Shown here: positions 12,022 to 23,643 of the stretch, in pieces
How positions within the stretch are numbered: position 1 is the first letter of the stretch
How the letters are laid out: the number at the start of each line of letters is the position of its first letter
DNA from: Pseudisothecium myosuroides
Taxonomy: Eukaryota > Streptophyta > Bryopsida > Hypnales > Lembophyllaceae
NCBI GenBank assembly: GCA_951799445.1
Contig: OX637296.1
Coordinates: 6,820,001-6,884,000, forward strand
Length of the DNA: 64,000 bases
Direction of reading: 5' to 3'
Program-made: the position numbers and the translations under genes
Notes under the pieces: model-generated
Databases searched by the model: none
What the model was told of the DNA's origin: nothing
Seen by the model: the letters and a program-made list of their open reading frames with translations, nothing else

Positions 12022-13879
12022 TCATCCATCTCCACTTGTGCATTTTAAAAAATCCTGAAAATCATCACTAAATTTTAGAGGTGTATTTCTAAACTGAGTT
12101 TGGTGCCTTTCATGCTTTACACAAGTCTCTGAGTGATCCATCTTCCCTTCAATTTCTCCTTCTGTGCTATAAAAAATTGCACCTTCATAGATATTTGCCT
12201 CTATCTTAGCCTTTTCTTTGTATGTCACTTCAAAGGTCATCCTATCTACCATTATGTTCTTTTTTTCTTGAGTTTTTTGAGAACAAACTTCTTCTTCCAA
12301 GATTTTCACCCCCTTTAATTCTTTATCCGCCACATTTTTACATTCCATGAGATATTTGGTCAATATCATTTTTCTTATCAATTACACACGCATCCGCTTC
12401 TCCATTGCTTTCGTCTTCATCTATCTCAAATACTTCATTTAAATCACTCTCCTTTATAATCTCAAGATCACACATCAATGCAAAAACTTGCCCAATCTCA
12501 TTCTCTTCATCTTTGATTATATGGGTGTTCAAAGCTTCTACTTCCACTTCTTCTTCACATGTCACCTCAGAGTTCATCCCTTCCACTATTTCTTCTCTCC
12601 TTTCTTGAGTTTGTGTGGAGTGGGCTTCTTTTGTCTTGCTCTTCACCTCCTCTAACTCATTTTCCACCATATCTTGACATTCTACGGAAAACTCAGTCTT
12701 GGCAGCATCATTTTTCTTTTCACAATTCATTATCTTTTCATCTTCTCCATCAATCATATAAACAATTGCACATTTACAAGTATTTGCTTCCACTTCAATT
12801 TGTTCTTCACATGTCACCTCAGAGTCCATCCCTTCCACCATTTCTTTTCTCTTTTCTTGAATTTGTGTGGAGTGGGCTTCTTTCTTCGAGCTCTTCACAT
12901 CCTCTAACTCATTTTCCACCGTATCTTGACATTCTATGGGACACTCAGTCTTGACAGCAACACTTTTCTTACCAATTGCAAAAGCTTCAGCAAACATATA
13001 TAAAGTTCTTGCACCATCTGATGGTTGATTTCCTTGTGACCTCTTCAATTTGCTCATTTCTACTCTCAAATCTTGAATTCCTTTGATAAGCTCATCAAGA
13101 GCACCTTCATCAGTTGTCTTGACATTCTTTAAAGTTGATGGTGAAGGTGTAGGGGCCAATGATACTTTAGGAGCTTTTGCAACTGGCACAGGTGCTGCAT
13201 CTATGCGTGCAACTACACCATTGGATTTCACCCTCCGTTGCTTTGCCACCAAAATAACTGTCTCCTTCACCCTCCTCCAGTCATTAATAAAGCCTCCTTT
13301 TGTAGTTCGATCTCCAAGAAGCAACAGAAGCCTATCCTCCAATGCATCGTCAACTGCTTGCAAAAACAGTTCCGCCTTTCTAGTTTCAAGAAGGCGTCTC
13401 TCTACTGATGGCAATACACACTATTTTTTTTTAAACTCCCGCAACAACTCATTTGGACCCAAATCATTCCTAGGTTCTTGTTCTATCCAATCAAGAAAGG
13501 ATCTCTTAGTCATTCTTTCCGCATCCTCATCAAAGTATTCATCCCTCAATCTCTCATCAAATCTCGCCCATGAGATTACATCCTCACGAATTTCTCGCAC
13601 CCTCTCACGAATTCCAGGTACTATTGCCAAGTCGAAAGTTTGCATCATTTGAGCTTCAGGTACTTGATGCACTTCCATTTCACAAATATAAGTCTTTAGG
13701 AAGTTTGTAATATTCTTCCCTTCAAATCTCCCTATCTTGTCAACAACACCTTTAAGAGCTTTAGTAGCCCCTTAGCCACATGGATGTGCTCTATGCTGCT
13801 CTATAAACATTGGCAAGGCTCCAAGCATGGCTTCCATGTTGGCTTGGGCTCCAGTAGAACCCCCTTCAGTGCCTTCCAT
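12022..13879 (-). pseudogene. gag-like protein of LTR element, copy 1 (broken)
   Basis: This is a nucleocapsid-like gag of a plant LTR element. After the ATG at 13879 the frame meets a TAA at about 13772 where copy 2 has CAA (Gln). It is frameshifted at a T-rich run near 13422 and stops again near 12338. The intact parts show the gag-type core: F-x-G-x-x-I-x-x-FL, then W-x-x-F-x-x-RL-x-x-EY. A long acidic tail follows, with degenerate repeats built on ENELE-VKS and TCEE-VEVEA. There is no zinc knuckle. It is about 87-90% like copy 2 by eye. Confidence 0.75.
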
Positions 13880-13937
13880 TGTCCTTAACAAAAAACTAGT
13901 TGCCTCGAAGCTCTCTCAGTGGAAGCACCAGCTCTAC

Positions 13938-14976
13938 GCATATTAGTTTCAACTGACGTTTGATTTTACTTTTTGGAAGTTTCTTCTATACATGAGTTTG
14001 ATGTAGTTTGTCTTTAACGACTGTCTAATTTCTTAGACCAGGTCGCGTACTTCATTCTTGATAGCTTTGGAAGGCTTAATGAATCGAGATACATCATTGT
14101 CCATGAGATTTTAGCCTATGGGGTGGAAGACATGGAATCAGAGTTATTCAGGTCTATTTTTAAACCTACTTCAACTATATTGTAAAGAAATCACTTGTTA
14201 ATTATGCTTCCAATTCTTTTTTAATAAGATCTAATTTTCAAGAACTCACCAATCTTTGTTGATTGGAGAAATACTTTCAATCTAAGGTGTACGTTTGGTA
14301 TCAGAAATAGCTAATTGAGAGTAAAAATAGCCTAATTATATTTTTAGCTCTAGATCTCAAAAATTAACTGCAGGGAATAAAAGCAAAAGTAGAAAGCTTT
14401 ATAAAGTTTAGCATTAGACAGTATACCAAACCTCGATTGCTTGGCTTTCTCTAGATCTGCATAGAAATTTCTATTAGAGTATATCTGAATGTTTTTTCCT
14501 CTTAGAGAGTAGTATAGAGTCGATGTTCAATAGAATACTTCTTTATCCACCTTTTCGTTGTTACAATTGTCTTTCTAAGTTAGATTTTTCTAATGAAGTT
14601 CATTGTTGTGCAAACGGAGCAACATGAATCTTCAGTTATTTACGAAGTGATCATTATTAAACGGAGTCAGGTTCCAAGTAGTAGCCACTTTATTATTAAT
14701 TCCCTCGGTCATCTCTAAGTAACATGATGCTCCCAAGTTTGCAGCAAGCAGCTAATTCATCATCAGTACTAGTGTTGTATGAAACTTTTCAGGGGGGTGA
14801 GCAGACCAATTCTAGTGTTGTTGCAGAGATTGAGATTGAGAGTTAATTCCTAAAGATCAGAGGGAGTGGATGGACCCATCAGGTGAACGAAATCGTCCAC
14901 TGAAAAGGCAACTTGGAACAAGTTAGTTTCTCTTGTCATGGACAACTTGGATATTGCCACTTGCTCATGAAAAAAA
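13938..14976 (+). other. non-element segment, probably a captured host gene fragment
   Basis: This 1.04-kb segment lies between the primer-binding-site side of gag unit 1 and the middle LTR, and is absent between gag unit 2 and its LTR. On the + strand it contains a convincing exon, 14037-14151: acceptor TTCTTAG, donor CAG followed by GTCTAT. One frame of it reads QVAYFILDSFGRLNESRYII, then VHEILAYGVEDMESELF. A second candidate exon begins after TTTTCAG at 14793 and reaches a stop at 14844-14846 in one frame. I do not recognise the parent gene. Retained intron sequence means it was not captured from spliced mRNA. Confidence 0.5.
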
Positions 14977-15492
14977 TGTCGATGAAGAAGCAAGTAGAGA
15001 GAGTTTGCCTCGAGAAAACACACGGATCCTGGCTGTAACCAGAATTTGTCCAGGATATGAAGGATCTTTAAAACAAATGAAATGAAATTATCCCAAAAAG
15101 TTTAAAACATATGAGACGTGTATGACAAAATTTCAACAAACGACAAAATAATAAAATTATATTTTATATTATATAAAATTATATCTCCAAATATGTATAT
15201 ATCATATTCTATTTAACACGCTCCCTAACTTTCTATATACTCCCCTCCTAAAATGAAAGAAAAACCCCTTCTTATACTCCACCTTCTCTTCCAAAAACGG
15301 AAAAGTTCAACTTAAAATAAAACTAAAACTAACACCTATTGGCCACTATTATAAATAGAAGTTTAACTAAAAGGTAAAATTACCTTTTATTTTCTACAAA
15401 AATAAAAATAGAAAAATGCTTCTCAATACAAACCTAAATGAATTAAGATCTAACATATATTTTTACATACTATAAGCATTTGCTATGCAACA
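14977..15492. repeat. LTR copy 2 (unoccupied TTAA site)
   Basis: This copy begins TGTCGA and then has about 11 extra bases (TGAAGAAGCAA) before rejoining the LTR sequence at GTAGAGAG. It ends ATGCAACA. At about 15310-15313 it carries the single TTAA that is occupied in copy 1. Confidence 0.8.
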
Positions 15493-15535
15493 TTCGCCCC
15501 CTCTAAATCTGCACATCCTCCGGTATGTGCCAAAT

Positions 15536-17392
15536 TCATCCATCTCTACTTGTGCATTTTAAAAATTCTTGAAAATCATCACTAAATTTTAGAAGTGTAT
15601 CTCTAAACTGAGTTTGGTGCCTTTCATGCTTTACACAAGTCTCTGAGCAATCCATCTTCCCTTCAATTTCTCCTTCTCTGTTGTAAAATATTGCACATTC
15701 ATAGGTATTTGCTTCTATCTCAGCCTTTTCTTTGTATGTTGCTTTAAAAGTCATCCCATCTATCATTATGTTCTCTTTTTCTTGAGTTTTTTGAGAACAA
15801 ACTTCTTCTTCCAAGCTTTTCACCCCCTTTAACTCTTTATCAGCCACACTTTTACATTCCACCAGATATTTGGTCTTAGCAATATCATTTTTCTTGTCAA
15901 TTACACACGCATCCGCTTCTCCATTGCTTTCGTCTTCATCTATCTCAGATGCTCCATTTGAAGCACTTTCCTTTGTAGTCTCAAGATCACACATCAACGC
16001 AAAAACTTGCCCAATCTCATTCTCTTCATCTTTGATTATATGGGTTTTCAAACCTTCCACTTCTTCTTCACATGTCACCTCATAGTTCATTCCTTCCACT
16101 ATTTCTTTTCTCTTTTCTTGAACTTGTATGGAGTGGGCTTCTTTTGTCGAGCTCTTCACCTCCTTTAATTCATTCTCCACCATATCTTGACATTCTATGG
16201 GACACTCAGTCTTGGCGACTTAATTTTCCTTTTCACAATTTATTATTTTGTCACCCTCTCCATCAATCATGTAAACAATTGCACATTTACAAGTATTTGC
16301 TTCCACTTCAATTTGTTAATTACATGTCGCCTTAGAATTCATCTCTTCCACCATTTCTTTTCTCTTTTCTTGAGTTTGTGTGGAGTGGGCTTCTTTCTTT
16401 GAGCTCTTCACATCCTCTAACTCATTTTCCACCGTATCTTGACATTCTATGGGACACTCAGTCTTGACAGCAACACTTTTCTTACCAATTGCAAAAGCTT
16501 CAGCAAACATATATAAAGTTCTTGCACCATCTGATGGTTGATTTCCTTGTGACCTCTTCAATTTGCTCATTTCTACTCTCAAATCTTGAATTCCTTTGAT
16601 AAGCTCATCAAGAGCACCTTCATCAGTTGTCTTGACATTCTTTAAAGTTGATGGTGAAGGTGTAGGGGCCAATGATACTTTAGGAGCTTTTGCAACTGGC
16701 ACAGGTGCTGCATCTATGCGTGCAACTACACCATTGGATCCCACCTTCCGTTGCTTTGCCACTAAAGTAACTGTCTCCTCCACCCTCCTCCAGTCATTAG
16801 TAAAGCCTCCTTTTGTAGTTCGATCTCCAAGAAGCAACAGAAGCCTATCCTCCAATGCATCGTCAACTGCTTGCAAAAACAGTTCCGCCTTTCTAGTTTC
16901 AAGAAGGCGTCTCTCTACTGATGGCAATACACTATATTTCTTTTTAAACTCCCGCAACAACTCATTTGGACCCATATCATTCCAAGGTTCTTGTTCTATC
17001 CAATCAAGAAAGGACCTCTTAGTCATTCTTTCCGCGTCCTCATCAAAGTATTCATCCCTCAATCTCTCATCAAATCTCGCCCATGAGGTTACATCCTCAC
17101 GAATTTCTCGCACCCTCTCACGAATTCCAGGTACTATTGCCAAGTCGAAAGTTTGCATCATTTGAGCTTCAGGTACTTGATGCACTTCCATTTCACAAAT
17201 ATAAGTCTTTAGGAAGTTTGTAATATTCTTCCCTTCAAATCTCCCTATCTTGTCAACAACACCTTTAAGAGCTTTAGTAGCCCCTTGGCCACCTGGATGT
17301 GCTCTATGCCGCTCTATAAACATTGCCAAGGCCCCAAGCATAGCCTCCATGTTGGCTTGGGCTCCAGTAGAACCCCCTTCAGTGCCTTCCAT
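15536..17392 (-). pseudogene. gag-like protein of LTR element, copy 2 (broken)
   Basis: The start codon is the ATG at 17392. The N-terminal 358 codons are open (17392-16319) and carry the gag-type core described for copy 1, with the same W-x-x-F...RL...EY pattern at about residues 105-125. A premature TAA follows at 16316-16318 where copy 1 has GAA, and a second disruption lies near 16220. The C-terminal part is open again from 16183 to 15536. The tail has three degenerate repeats (ECQDTVENELEDVKS, its CQDMVENEL relative, and ECKSVADKELKGVKS) and ends in an invariant KFSDDFQ-FLKCTS. It is almost certainly not expressed as one protein now. Confidence 0.75.
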
Positions 17393-17445
17393 TGTCCTTA
17401 ACAAAAAACTAGCTGCCTCGAAGCTCTCCCACTGGAAGCACCAAA

Positions 17446-17950
17446 TGTCGAGTAGAGAGAGTTTGCCTCGAGAAATTACGGAGATCTTGGTTGCTACCAG
17501 AATTTGTCCAGGATATGAAGGATATTTAAAACAAATGAAATGAAATTATCCCAACAAGTATAAAACTTATGAGACGTGTATGACAAAATTTCAACAAACA
17601 ACAAAATTATAAAATTATATTTTATATTATATAAGATTATATCTCCAAATATGTATGTATCATATTCTATTTAACGCGCTACCTAACTCTCTATATCCTC
17701 TCTTCCTAAAATGAAGGAAAATCCCCTTCTTATACTCCACCTTTCTCTTCCAAAAATGGAAGAGTTCAACTTAAAGTAAACCTAAAACTAACACCCATTG
17801 GCTACTATTATAAATAGAAATCTAACTAAAAGGTAAAATTACCTTTTATTTTCTACAAAAATAAAAATAGAAAAATACTTCTCAACACAAACCTAAAGGG
17901 ATTAAGATTTAATATGTATTTTACATACTATAAGCATTTGCTATGCGACA
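17446..17950. repeat. LTR copy 3 (unoccupied TTAA site)
   Basis: This is a complete LTR, TGTCGAGTAG...ATGCGACA, and on the minus strand it is the 5' LTR of the composite. It carries the unoccupied 'gttcaacttaaag' site at about 17766-17778. It differs from copies 1 and 2 at scattered positions, showing that the three are not recent duplicates. Confidence 0.85.
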
Positions 17951-17978
17951 CCGTTTGAAAACTACAACCAACTCTTAA

Positions 17979-18588
17979 CTCCTAAATGTCCAAGGTCTTT
18001 TTTGCTCTATATTGAACAAAAAGCCAATATTTTGATAAGTTTTATCAATTTTCAAATTAAACATAATAGAGATCACATGGGAAAAAACCCCTCAATATCA
18101 CCTATGGATTGAAAGACTATAATGTTCAATCATAAGGGTGTTAAAATTGTGAAAGTGATTTGAAGTCTTCCAATCGTCTTTTCACATGTCAGAATAAAGA
18201 AATTGTTCACCAAAAAAATATGAATTTAAAGGGCATAACATGCATAATTCCAATCAATTCACGGCTTCTCAAAATTTGTTTTACAATTTTTTTAAATGAA
18301 TTTCTAATGTGATTTTTCCTCCAAGATCTAATGTATTTGAGGCTCATTTTTGAGAGCTGTCAACGTTAGAAAATCAAGAATTGCAATGGACACCCTTGTA
18401 CAAAATCTTGAATAGAAAAATCATAATCATTCATTTTCAAAATTGGATTTTTGATGCTAAAACTAAACTTCAAGAAGAAAATTTCAAAAATACAAACTAT
18501 CGGTACTCAAAAATAGTAACTTAATAAGGTTTTATTTAACTTCAAACTATTCTCGACACCAAAATTTGGTGCCTTGGGAATTTAGGGG
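17979..18588. mobile_element. TTAA element, copy 2 (610 bp, decayed)
   Basis: The left end CTCCTAAATGTCC and right end ATTTAGGGG are imperfect versions of the family termini. TTAA lies on both sides (17975-17978 and 18589-18592). The inner sequence is shorter than in other copies and has no open frame of note. It sits directly beside the composite LTR element. Confidence 0.65.
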
Positions 18589-18724
18589 TTAAAGGCTTTC
18601 TGGACCTCCTTATTGTGACACCCCCAACTAGTGATCCCTAAAGTGGCCTAAAATTAGTTGACTATTTCTACCAAAAAAATCCTTGTGCTACTAGTACATT
18701 GTAACAAAGGACCTTTAATGGAGA

Positions 18725-18975
18725 AATTTTAGCCAAAATTGCAACAAACAATAGAATTTGATAGCCAATTTGCAACTTCCTCCACATTGGAATTAGCATT
18801 TATTTAGTCAGTTTTGTGTTATAGTACTCTCAATAATCCTTCACAACTTGCAAAATCCTTTCTTCTCCATTTTCTTTTCATACTACTCACTCTCAAGGTA
18901 GCCAAAATCGATGCCTGTTTCTCTTGAAGGTAGCATATTGCACTAAATTCCATAAACTAGTTCTGGGATCACTGA
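18725..18975 (+). repeat. dispersed direct repeat, first copy
   Basis: This segment is repeated in the same orientation at about 20925-21180, with shared blocks such as 'tagaatttgatagccaat', 'cttgcaaaatcctttctt' and 'gaaggtagcatattgca'. Identity by eye is roughly 80-85%. No coding sequence was found, and the ends are undefined. Confidence 0.7.
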
Positions 18976-19586
18976 GCTGCCCCAACTATTCTAAAGTCAA
19001 CAAAAATTCAATAAAAATTCCCATTTAATTTTTTTTTATTGAATACCAATACAGTATTAACTTGTAGGTGGCAATGATTGATGATGGTCCAGGTGATTGA
19101 CTCTTCAATGCACTAGAAATTGTCTTGCCAGGTTGATGGATTCATCAACTGAAGTGGTTCAACGGCTTCAGCTACTGCAGCAGCACTGTTCTGCAGTTGT
19201 TGGCGTCAATATTTGCCATTAATAAAGAGGCCTGATTCAGTGATAGTGGAGTGGTGCCGTGTTGCCTTTCACGTAACTATTTCCCTCACTGGTGGAATAA
19301 TCAAGTTCCATCAATCAAGCAGTGAGTGCTGCTGTTATTCATCAACATTAAAATGCGGCCATTATGTTCATAATGAATGAGTCAAGTGAGGAGGAGCAAA
19401 TTTCCTGTCAACAAATTACTCTACAGGAGACAGACAGAATGAGTAACTTACTGCTGGAATGAGTACCGGAAATCGATCAGTGCGGGATGGAGCGAGATGG
19501 TGACAATCAAACAGTTCGCAGAAGCAATGAAATTCCGTTTCATTTGTGAAAAAACAAAAACAAAAACACATTTGCATAAGTTAACT

Positions 19587-19865
19587 TAAGGTAGGTACAC
19601 CCAAAACCACCACTTTTAGCTACTGAGTCTATTTACTATTGTTAGACTAGTCAGATTTTCATATGTTCTTGTTGGCAAGTGAAAGGAGGTTCCAACGCAC
19701 CAGAGAACGTGGCATTTGGATACTGTATGCAAAAGTTATTAAGGATCAAAGTTTGGTTCTAAAAGCGTTTCTTCCACATAGGTACAGAACTGATTTTAGA
19801 GGAGATGTACACATAGTAAAGATGGCGGTTTAAGGTCAGTGGCACATTTGGGTGTACCTACCTTA
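19587..19865. mobile_element. MITE, 279 bp, terminal repeat TAAGGTAGGTACACCC
   Basis: The left end TAAGGTAGGTACACCCAAA is the exact reverse complement of the right end (through 19865). No clear target duplication is visible. Relatives occur at 3028-3279 and, in part, in intron 2 of the broken PDI-like copy (about 31735-31885). Confidence 0.75.
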
Positions 19866-20188
19866 CAAGGTGTGTGTAGATTTAGAGTTTTTTGACAGCA
19901 GGGTCCATCTTGTCATCATGCGAAACCAATTGCAAAACTCTTGAAAAGATTGCACAGAAGTCTTGAAAAGAATTGTACAATGGTGAATACAAGGACCGAA
20001 GTATGATCGAGCTTTGGAGAGCAAATGACTACAGTATGGCCACTACGGAATTATCAGTGGCCACTCTCTGACTAGTATGGTACAGCGACAAGCACACTTT
20101 CGGCACAGACTCATTTTCAATGAACAACCATCAACACCGATTCATAGGCTTTTCTTGAGATCTGAAAATTGGACATGGTACTGTACGC

Positions 20189-20307
20189 AAAATTCTATAT
20201 TACATTAATAGCAAGAAAGTATGCTGCAAAAGCCAAATGAAAAACTACAAAATTGTATATTACATTAATAGCAAGAAAGTATGCCACAAAAGCCAAATGA
20301 AAAACTA
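20189..20307 (+). repeat. two-copy 60-bp tandem repeat
   Basis: A 60-bp unit including 'tattacattaatagcaaga' and 'aaaagccaaatgaaaaacta' occurs twice back to back with only a few differences. Confidence 0.9.
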
Positions 20308-20340
20308 TGTAGAGATACTCAATTATGTTCAAGTTCATTA

Positions 20341-20749
20341 GAGCATCCTCAATGCTACGCCCACAAAACAACACAGCAACGGTACATGCAGTTTCGATTT
20401 CCGTCCAAGTTTTTTCATCCTGGCTTTTTTCCGTCCCAAGCGCCTTAATGCAATGACAGGATTTGGAACCCCAAAAGGCTCTGCACAGCGCGGTGGTAGC
20501 TCTTGCGTAGCTCTTCCACGTTTGTAGACCTCCTCGTTTCTATTATTAGTGTTGACCAAGAAGTGCAGAGGAGTTTGGAGGACACAACAAAGGACCAATT
20601 TTTGCTGTGTGGGAGCCTAGAAATGCCATGCGTGGGAAGGTGACGTGAGAAGTGCCATTAGCATTGGGGCGAGTTTTCATAGCCATTCTGCAAAACTACG
20701 CAAAAGTTACAATTGCCGTAGCTCAAATCTGCGCGGATTGAGGATGCTC
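20341..20749. mobile_element. Tourist/PIF-Harbinger-type MITE (409 bp)
   Basis: Terminal inverted repeats GAGCATCCTCAATGC and GCGGATTGAGGATGCTC are flanked by a 3-bp TTA duplication (20338-20340 and 20750-20752). TTA target sites and ends of the GAGCATC-TC-AA type are typical of PIF/Harbinger MITEs in plants. The 86-codon open frame inside is not recognisable. Confidence 0.8.
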
Positions 20750-20924
20750 TTACAAAATCTTCAGTAATTGGTCCAATAGCCCTTGCTCTTCAACACAACA
20801 ATGATTCTTCTTGGCATGCTCTCATAAAGTGCCATGTGGCGTTCACAGAACTGGCTAAAATTCGCTCCATTGCTACTTAAAATTTTCAATAGCTAAAAGT
20901 ACATTGGAGAAAATCCTCAAGAAA

Positions 20925-21180
20925 TTTAGATTTTAGCCAAGACTGCAACAACCAATAGAATTTGATAGCCAATGTGTTACTTCCTCTACATTGGAATTAG
21001 CATCTATTTAGTCAATTTTGTGTTATAGTACTTCCAATCATTCTTTACAACTTGCAAAATCCTTTCTTTTCTATTTTTTTTTAATGACACTCACTCTTAA
21101 GGTAGCCAGAGTTGATGTCTATTTGCCTTGAAGGTAGCATATTGCAGTAAGTTCCATAAACTAGTTATGAGATCATTGGT
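20925..21180 (+). repeat. dispersed direct repeat, second copy
   Basis: This is the partner of 18725-18975 and carries the same blocks in the same order. The interval between the two copies contains two MITEs and the 60-bp tandem repeat. Confidence 0.7.
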
Positions 21181-21595
21181 GCCATGCAATCTTCTTCATT
21201 GAAATTGGGATACTCGTAACACATGCTCCCACAAGGGATTCCTTTTGGAGGTGTTGTAAATTTGTTCAAGCGCCATTTGAAAATTGCCTAGATTGAAGTG
21301 TTCAATAGGATTCAAATTTGAAGATTGTACAAGCTACAAAAGATTGGCTCATGCCAAAGAAAGCAACAACTTTTGGTGTAGAAACACTATTTCAAATTTG
21401 CACCAAAGCTCGATGCTTTTGCTCTTAAGACAACAAAGACATACGGCTCTAACCACATACAAGAGACACAACCTAAGTAACACAATGCAAACTCATAGAG
21501 ACACCATAGTTGGAAGATTGGCAGTAAAATGCATCAAACAAAGGTACAAGAATCCTAACCGCTTTGAAGTTTCTTATTTTAGAAATCCTAATTCC
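21181..21595. other. intergenic sequence
   Basis: A 132-codon + frame overlaps this stretch (21284-21682), but it runs into the hairpin element and shows no coding character. No gene is supported. Confidence 0.4.
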
Positions 21596-21600
21596 TTTTC

Positions 21601-22665
21601 AGGTGATTGCAAGAAAGACCTGCCGTTTTTTGTCACATTTGACAGAACAAGGTTGTCTTCTGCTATAACTTTTGAATTATGAATCCAATGTCAAAAACAA
21701 AAAAATTGTTTCTAGATATCTTGAGTGTAATTATATCTTTTATTTTTCAAAAAAATTAAAAAATCATTTAATATTTAAAATTCAATTTCTCTAATTTATC
21801 ACACTTCAAATTTAGAGGTTTTGAATACTATTGAGCGGCTTAGATTAATGATTTTCAGTTGAAATTTCTACAGTAGATTCCTATGGTAGGTTGACATGTT
21901 TCTACCACAGGGCATCTAAAAATACACTATTTTATGTCCTCCATGTCTGTGCAAAGAGGCCTCCTTTGTGCGCGAACTTGTGAACAACAAAAATGGTTTT
22001 GACCTCATTTTTTTGGTTGAAACTCATCACTAGGAAGTCCTCCCAAATGCCCAATTTTTAGTTTTTTTTATAATTGTTTTTCCTATTTATTACAAATTAA
22101 AACATCAAAGTATGTATTTTTTGAGACATATTTTTGGACATAGAATTGTGGCAAGAAAATACATACTTTGACGTTTTAATTTACAATAAATAGGAAAAAA
22201 AATTATAAAAAATCCCTAAAAATCGGCCATTTGGGAGGACTTCCTACTGATGAATTTCAACCAAAAAATGAGGTCAAAACCATTTCTATTGTTCACAAGT
22301 GCGCACGCAAAGGAGGCCTCTTTGCATAGACGTAGAGGACATAAAATAATGTATTTTTAGATGCCCTTTGGTAAATACATATCTGCCTACTATAGAAATG
22401 TACCATAGAAATTTCAACTGAAAATCATTAAAGTAAACCACTCAATAGTATTCAAAACCTCCAAACTTGAAAGTGTGACAAATTAGAGAAATTGAATTTT
22501 AAATATTAAATGATTTTTTAATTTTTTTGAAAAATAAGGATACAATTACGATCAAAACATCTAAACTTGATATTTTTTGTTTTTGGATTGAGTTAATAAT
22601 TCAAAAGTTATAGCAAGAGATAGCTCCAGTGTGACAAAATCGATAGGTCTTTCTTGCAATCGCCC
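21601..22665. mobile_element. long hairpin (fold-back) element, 1065 bp
   Basis: Two arms of about 510 bp (21601-22125 and 22150-22665) are reverse complements with few mismatches around a loop of some 25 bp centred near 22135. The ends are GGTGATTGCAAGAAAGACC and GGTCTTTCTTGCAATCGCCC. The flanks carry a 5-bp duplication TTTCA (21596-21600 and 22666-22670). There is no coding capacity. Any transcript would fold into long double-stranded RNA. A single arm-like relative lies at about 39520-40155. Confidence 0.85.
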
Positions 22666-22854
22666 TTTCACTTTTTGGTATTATATTGATGTAATTAATT
22701 TCTTGGATTTATGCTTTGATCATGTAATCTCTATATTTATGGCTTCCATTGGTTGGAAATAGTGTTGAAGTTGGGTTTGTTCAAAATATACTCGGTTTTG
22801 TTTCTAACTATATGAGTACCTATTATTATTGACTACTTGAATATCAACTTTTAA

Positions 22855-23639
22855 CCCCTAAAGGACCAAGTGTTCCCTTTAGGGACACTTGAAGGTTTGG
22901 GTACATTTCTTATGATCTCAATTTTTGATGTGATTTTCTAAGACCTTTTAAAAAAAATAGGAAAACACATTAGCTTTGGGGGAATATAATTTTTATTCCA
23001 ATAAGTGACCGTGAGCAAAAGTTATACCACTCTAATCTAGAAAAAAAATTTGCTAGGGATAACACACAAAAAATCACAAAAATTCAAAATGAATTTTAAA
23101 TTTTTTTGCTTCTCATAGAAAATATTCTTGTCTACATGGAGATTTGATTCATTCTATTTGGACTAATGTAAGAAGCTCGTGGAGGGTCTTTTTTGAGGGT
23201 CGATCACAACATTTTTGGAAAAATAATTTGTAGGAACTAATTTTGAGCTCACTTTTCACAATTAAAAAAAGAAGTTTGACATCATGGTTTAATTTGCTTT
23301 CTAGATTAATCTCACTATTGTTTCAATTCCATTTTAGAACTATTAACAAGAATTAGTTTTTCTTTTTATTTCATACTTGCTTCTATGTAATAGGTTTTAA
23401 AGAATGAAAACTAAGTGTGTTTTTTGAATTTTTTTTCTCAAACTCTCAATTCTATTCTTCAACACTTTTTTTCTTGGTTAAATTTCTGAAATTTCTTCCA
23501 CACATCCTTTTACTAATTTTGTACAAGATCATACGGTTAAATATGTGCCTCCCCCCCATTTTAATAGTTTTGCACCTTGCAATAGAAATGGCAATTTTGA
23601 ACGTTTTTTGATGAAAAAAAGGCCTTGATCCTTTAGGGG
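22855..23639. mobile_element. TTAA element, copy 3 (785 bp)
   Basis: The ends are CCCCTAAAGGACC and GATCCTTTAGGGG. TTAA is on the left (22851-22854) and TTAT, a one-base change, on the right (23640-23643). The interior shares blocks with other copies (gatttgattcatt, acggttaaatatg). There is no transposase. Confidence 0.8.
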
Positions 23640-23643
23640 TTAT

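Larger units (their letters stand above)
10559..17950 (-). mobile_element. composite non-autonomous LTR retrotransposon (LTR-gag-LTR-gag-LTR)
   Basis: Three LTR copies of about 500 bp (10559-11980, 14977-15492, 17446-17950) begin TGTCGA and end CA (...ATGCAACA or ...ATGCGACA). They flank two gag-like units on the minus strand. The outermost ends are bordered by the same 4 bp, CCGT (10555-10558 and 17951-17954), consistent with one target duplication for the whole composite. No protease, reverse transcriptase, RNase H or integrase is present, so movement would need another element's enzymes, as in TR-GAG elements. A candidate primer-binding site on the minus strand (TGGTGCTTCCAGTG, about 17442-17429) lies two bases inside the right LTR. 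The first LTR contains a later TTAA-element insertion. Confidence 0.8.

Noticed and set aside
12405..13652. Plus-strand open frames opposite the gag-like sequences (up to 189 codons)
   Set aside because: They are antisense shadows of the gag reading frame with Ser/Leu-rich composition and no independent support.
20189..20307. CRISPR-like direct repeat
   Set aside because: It has only two contiguous 60-bp units without spacers, in a plant nuclear context.
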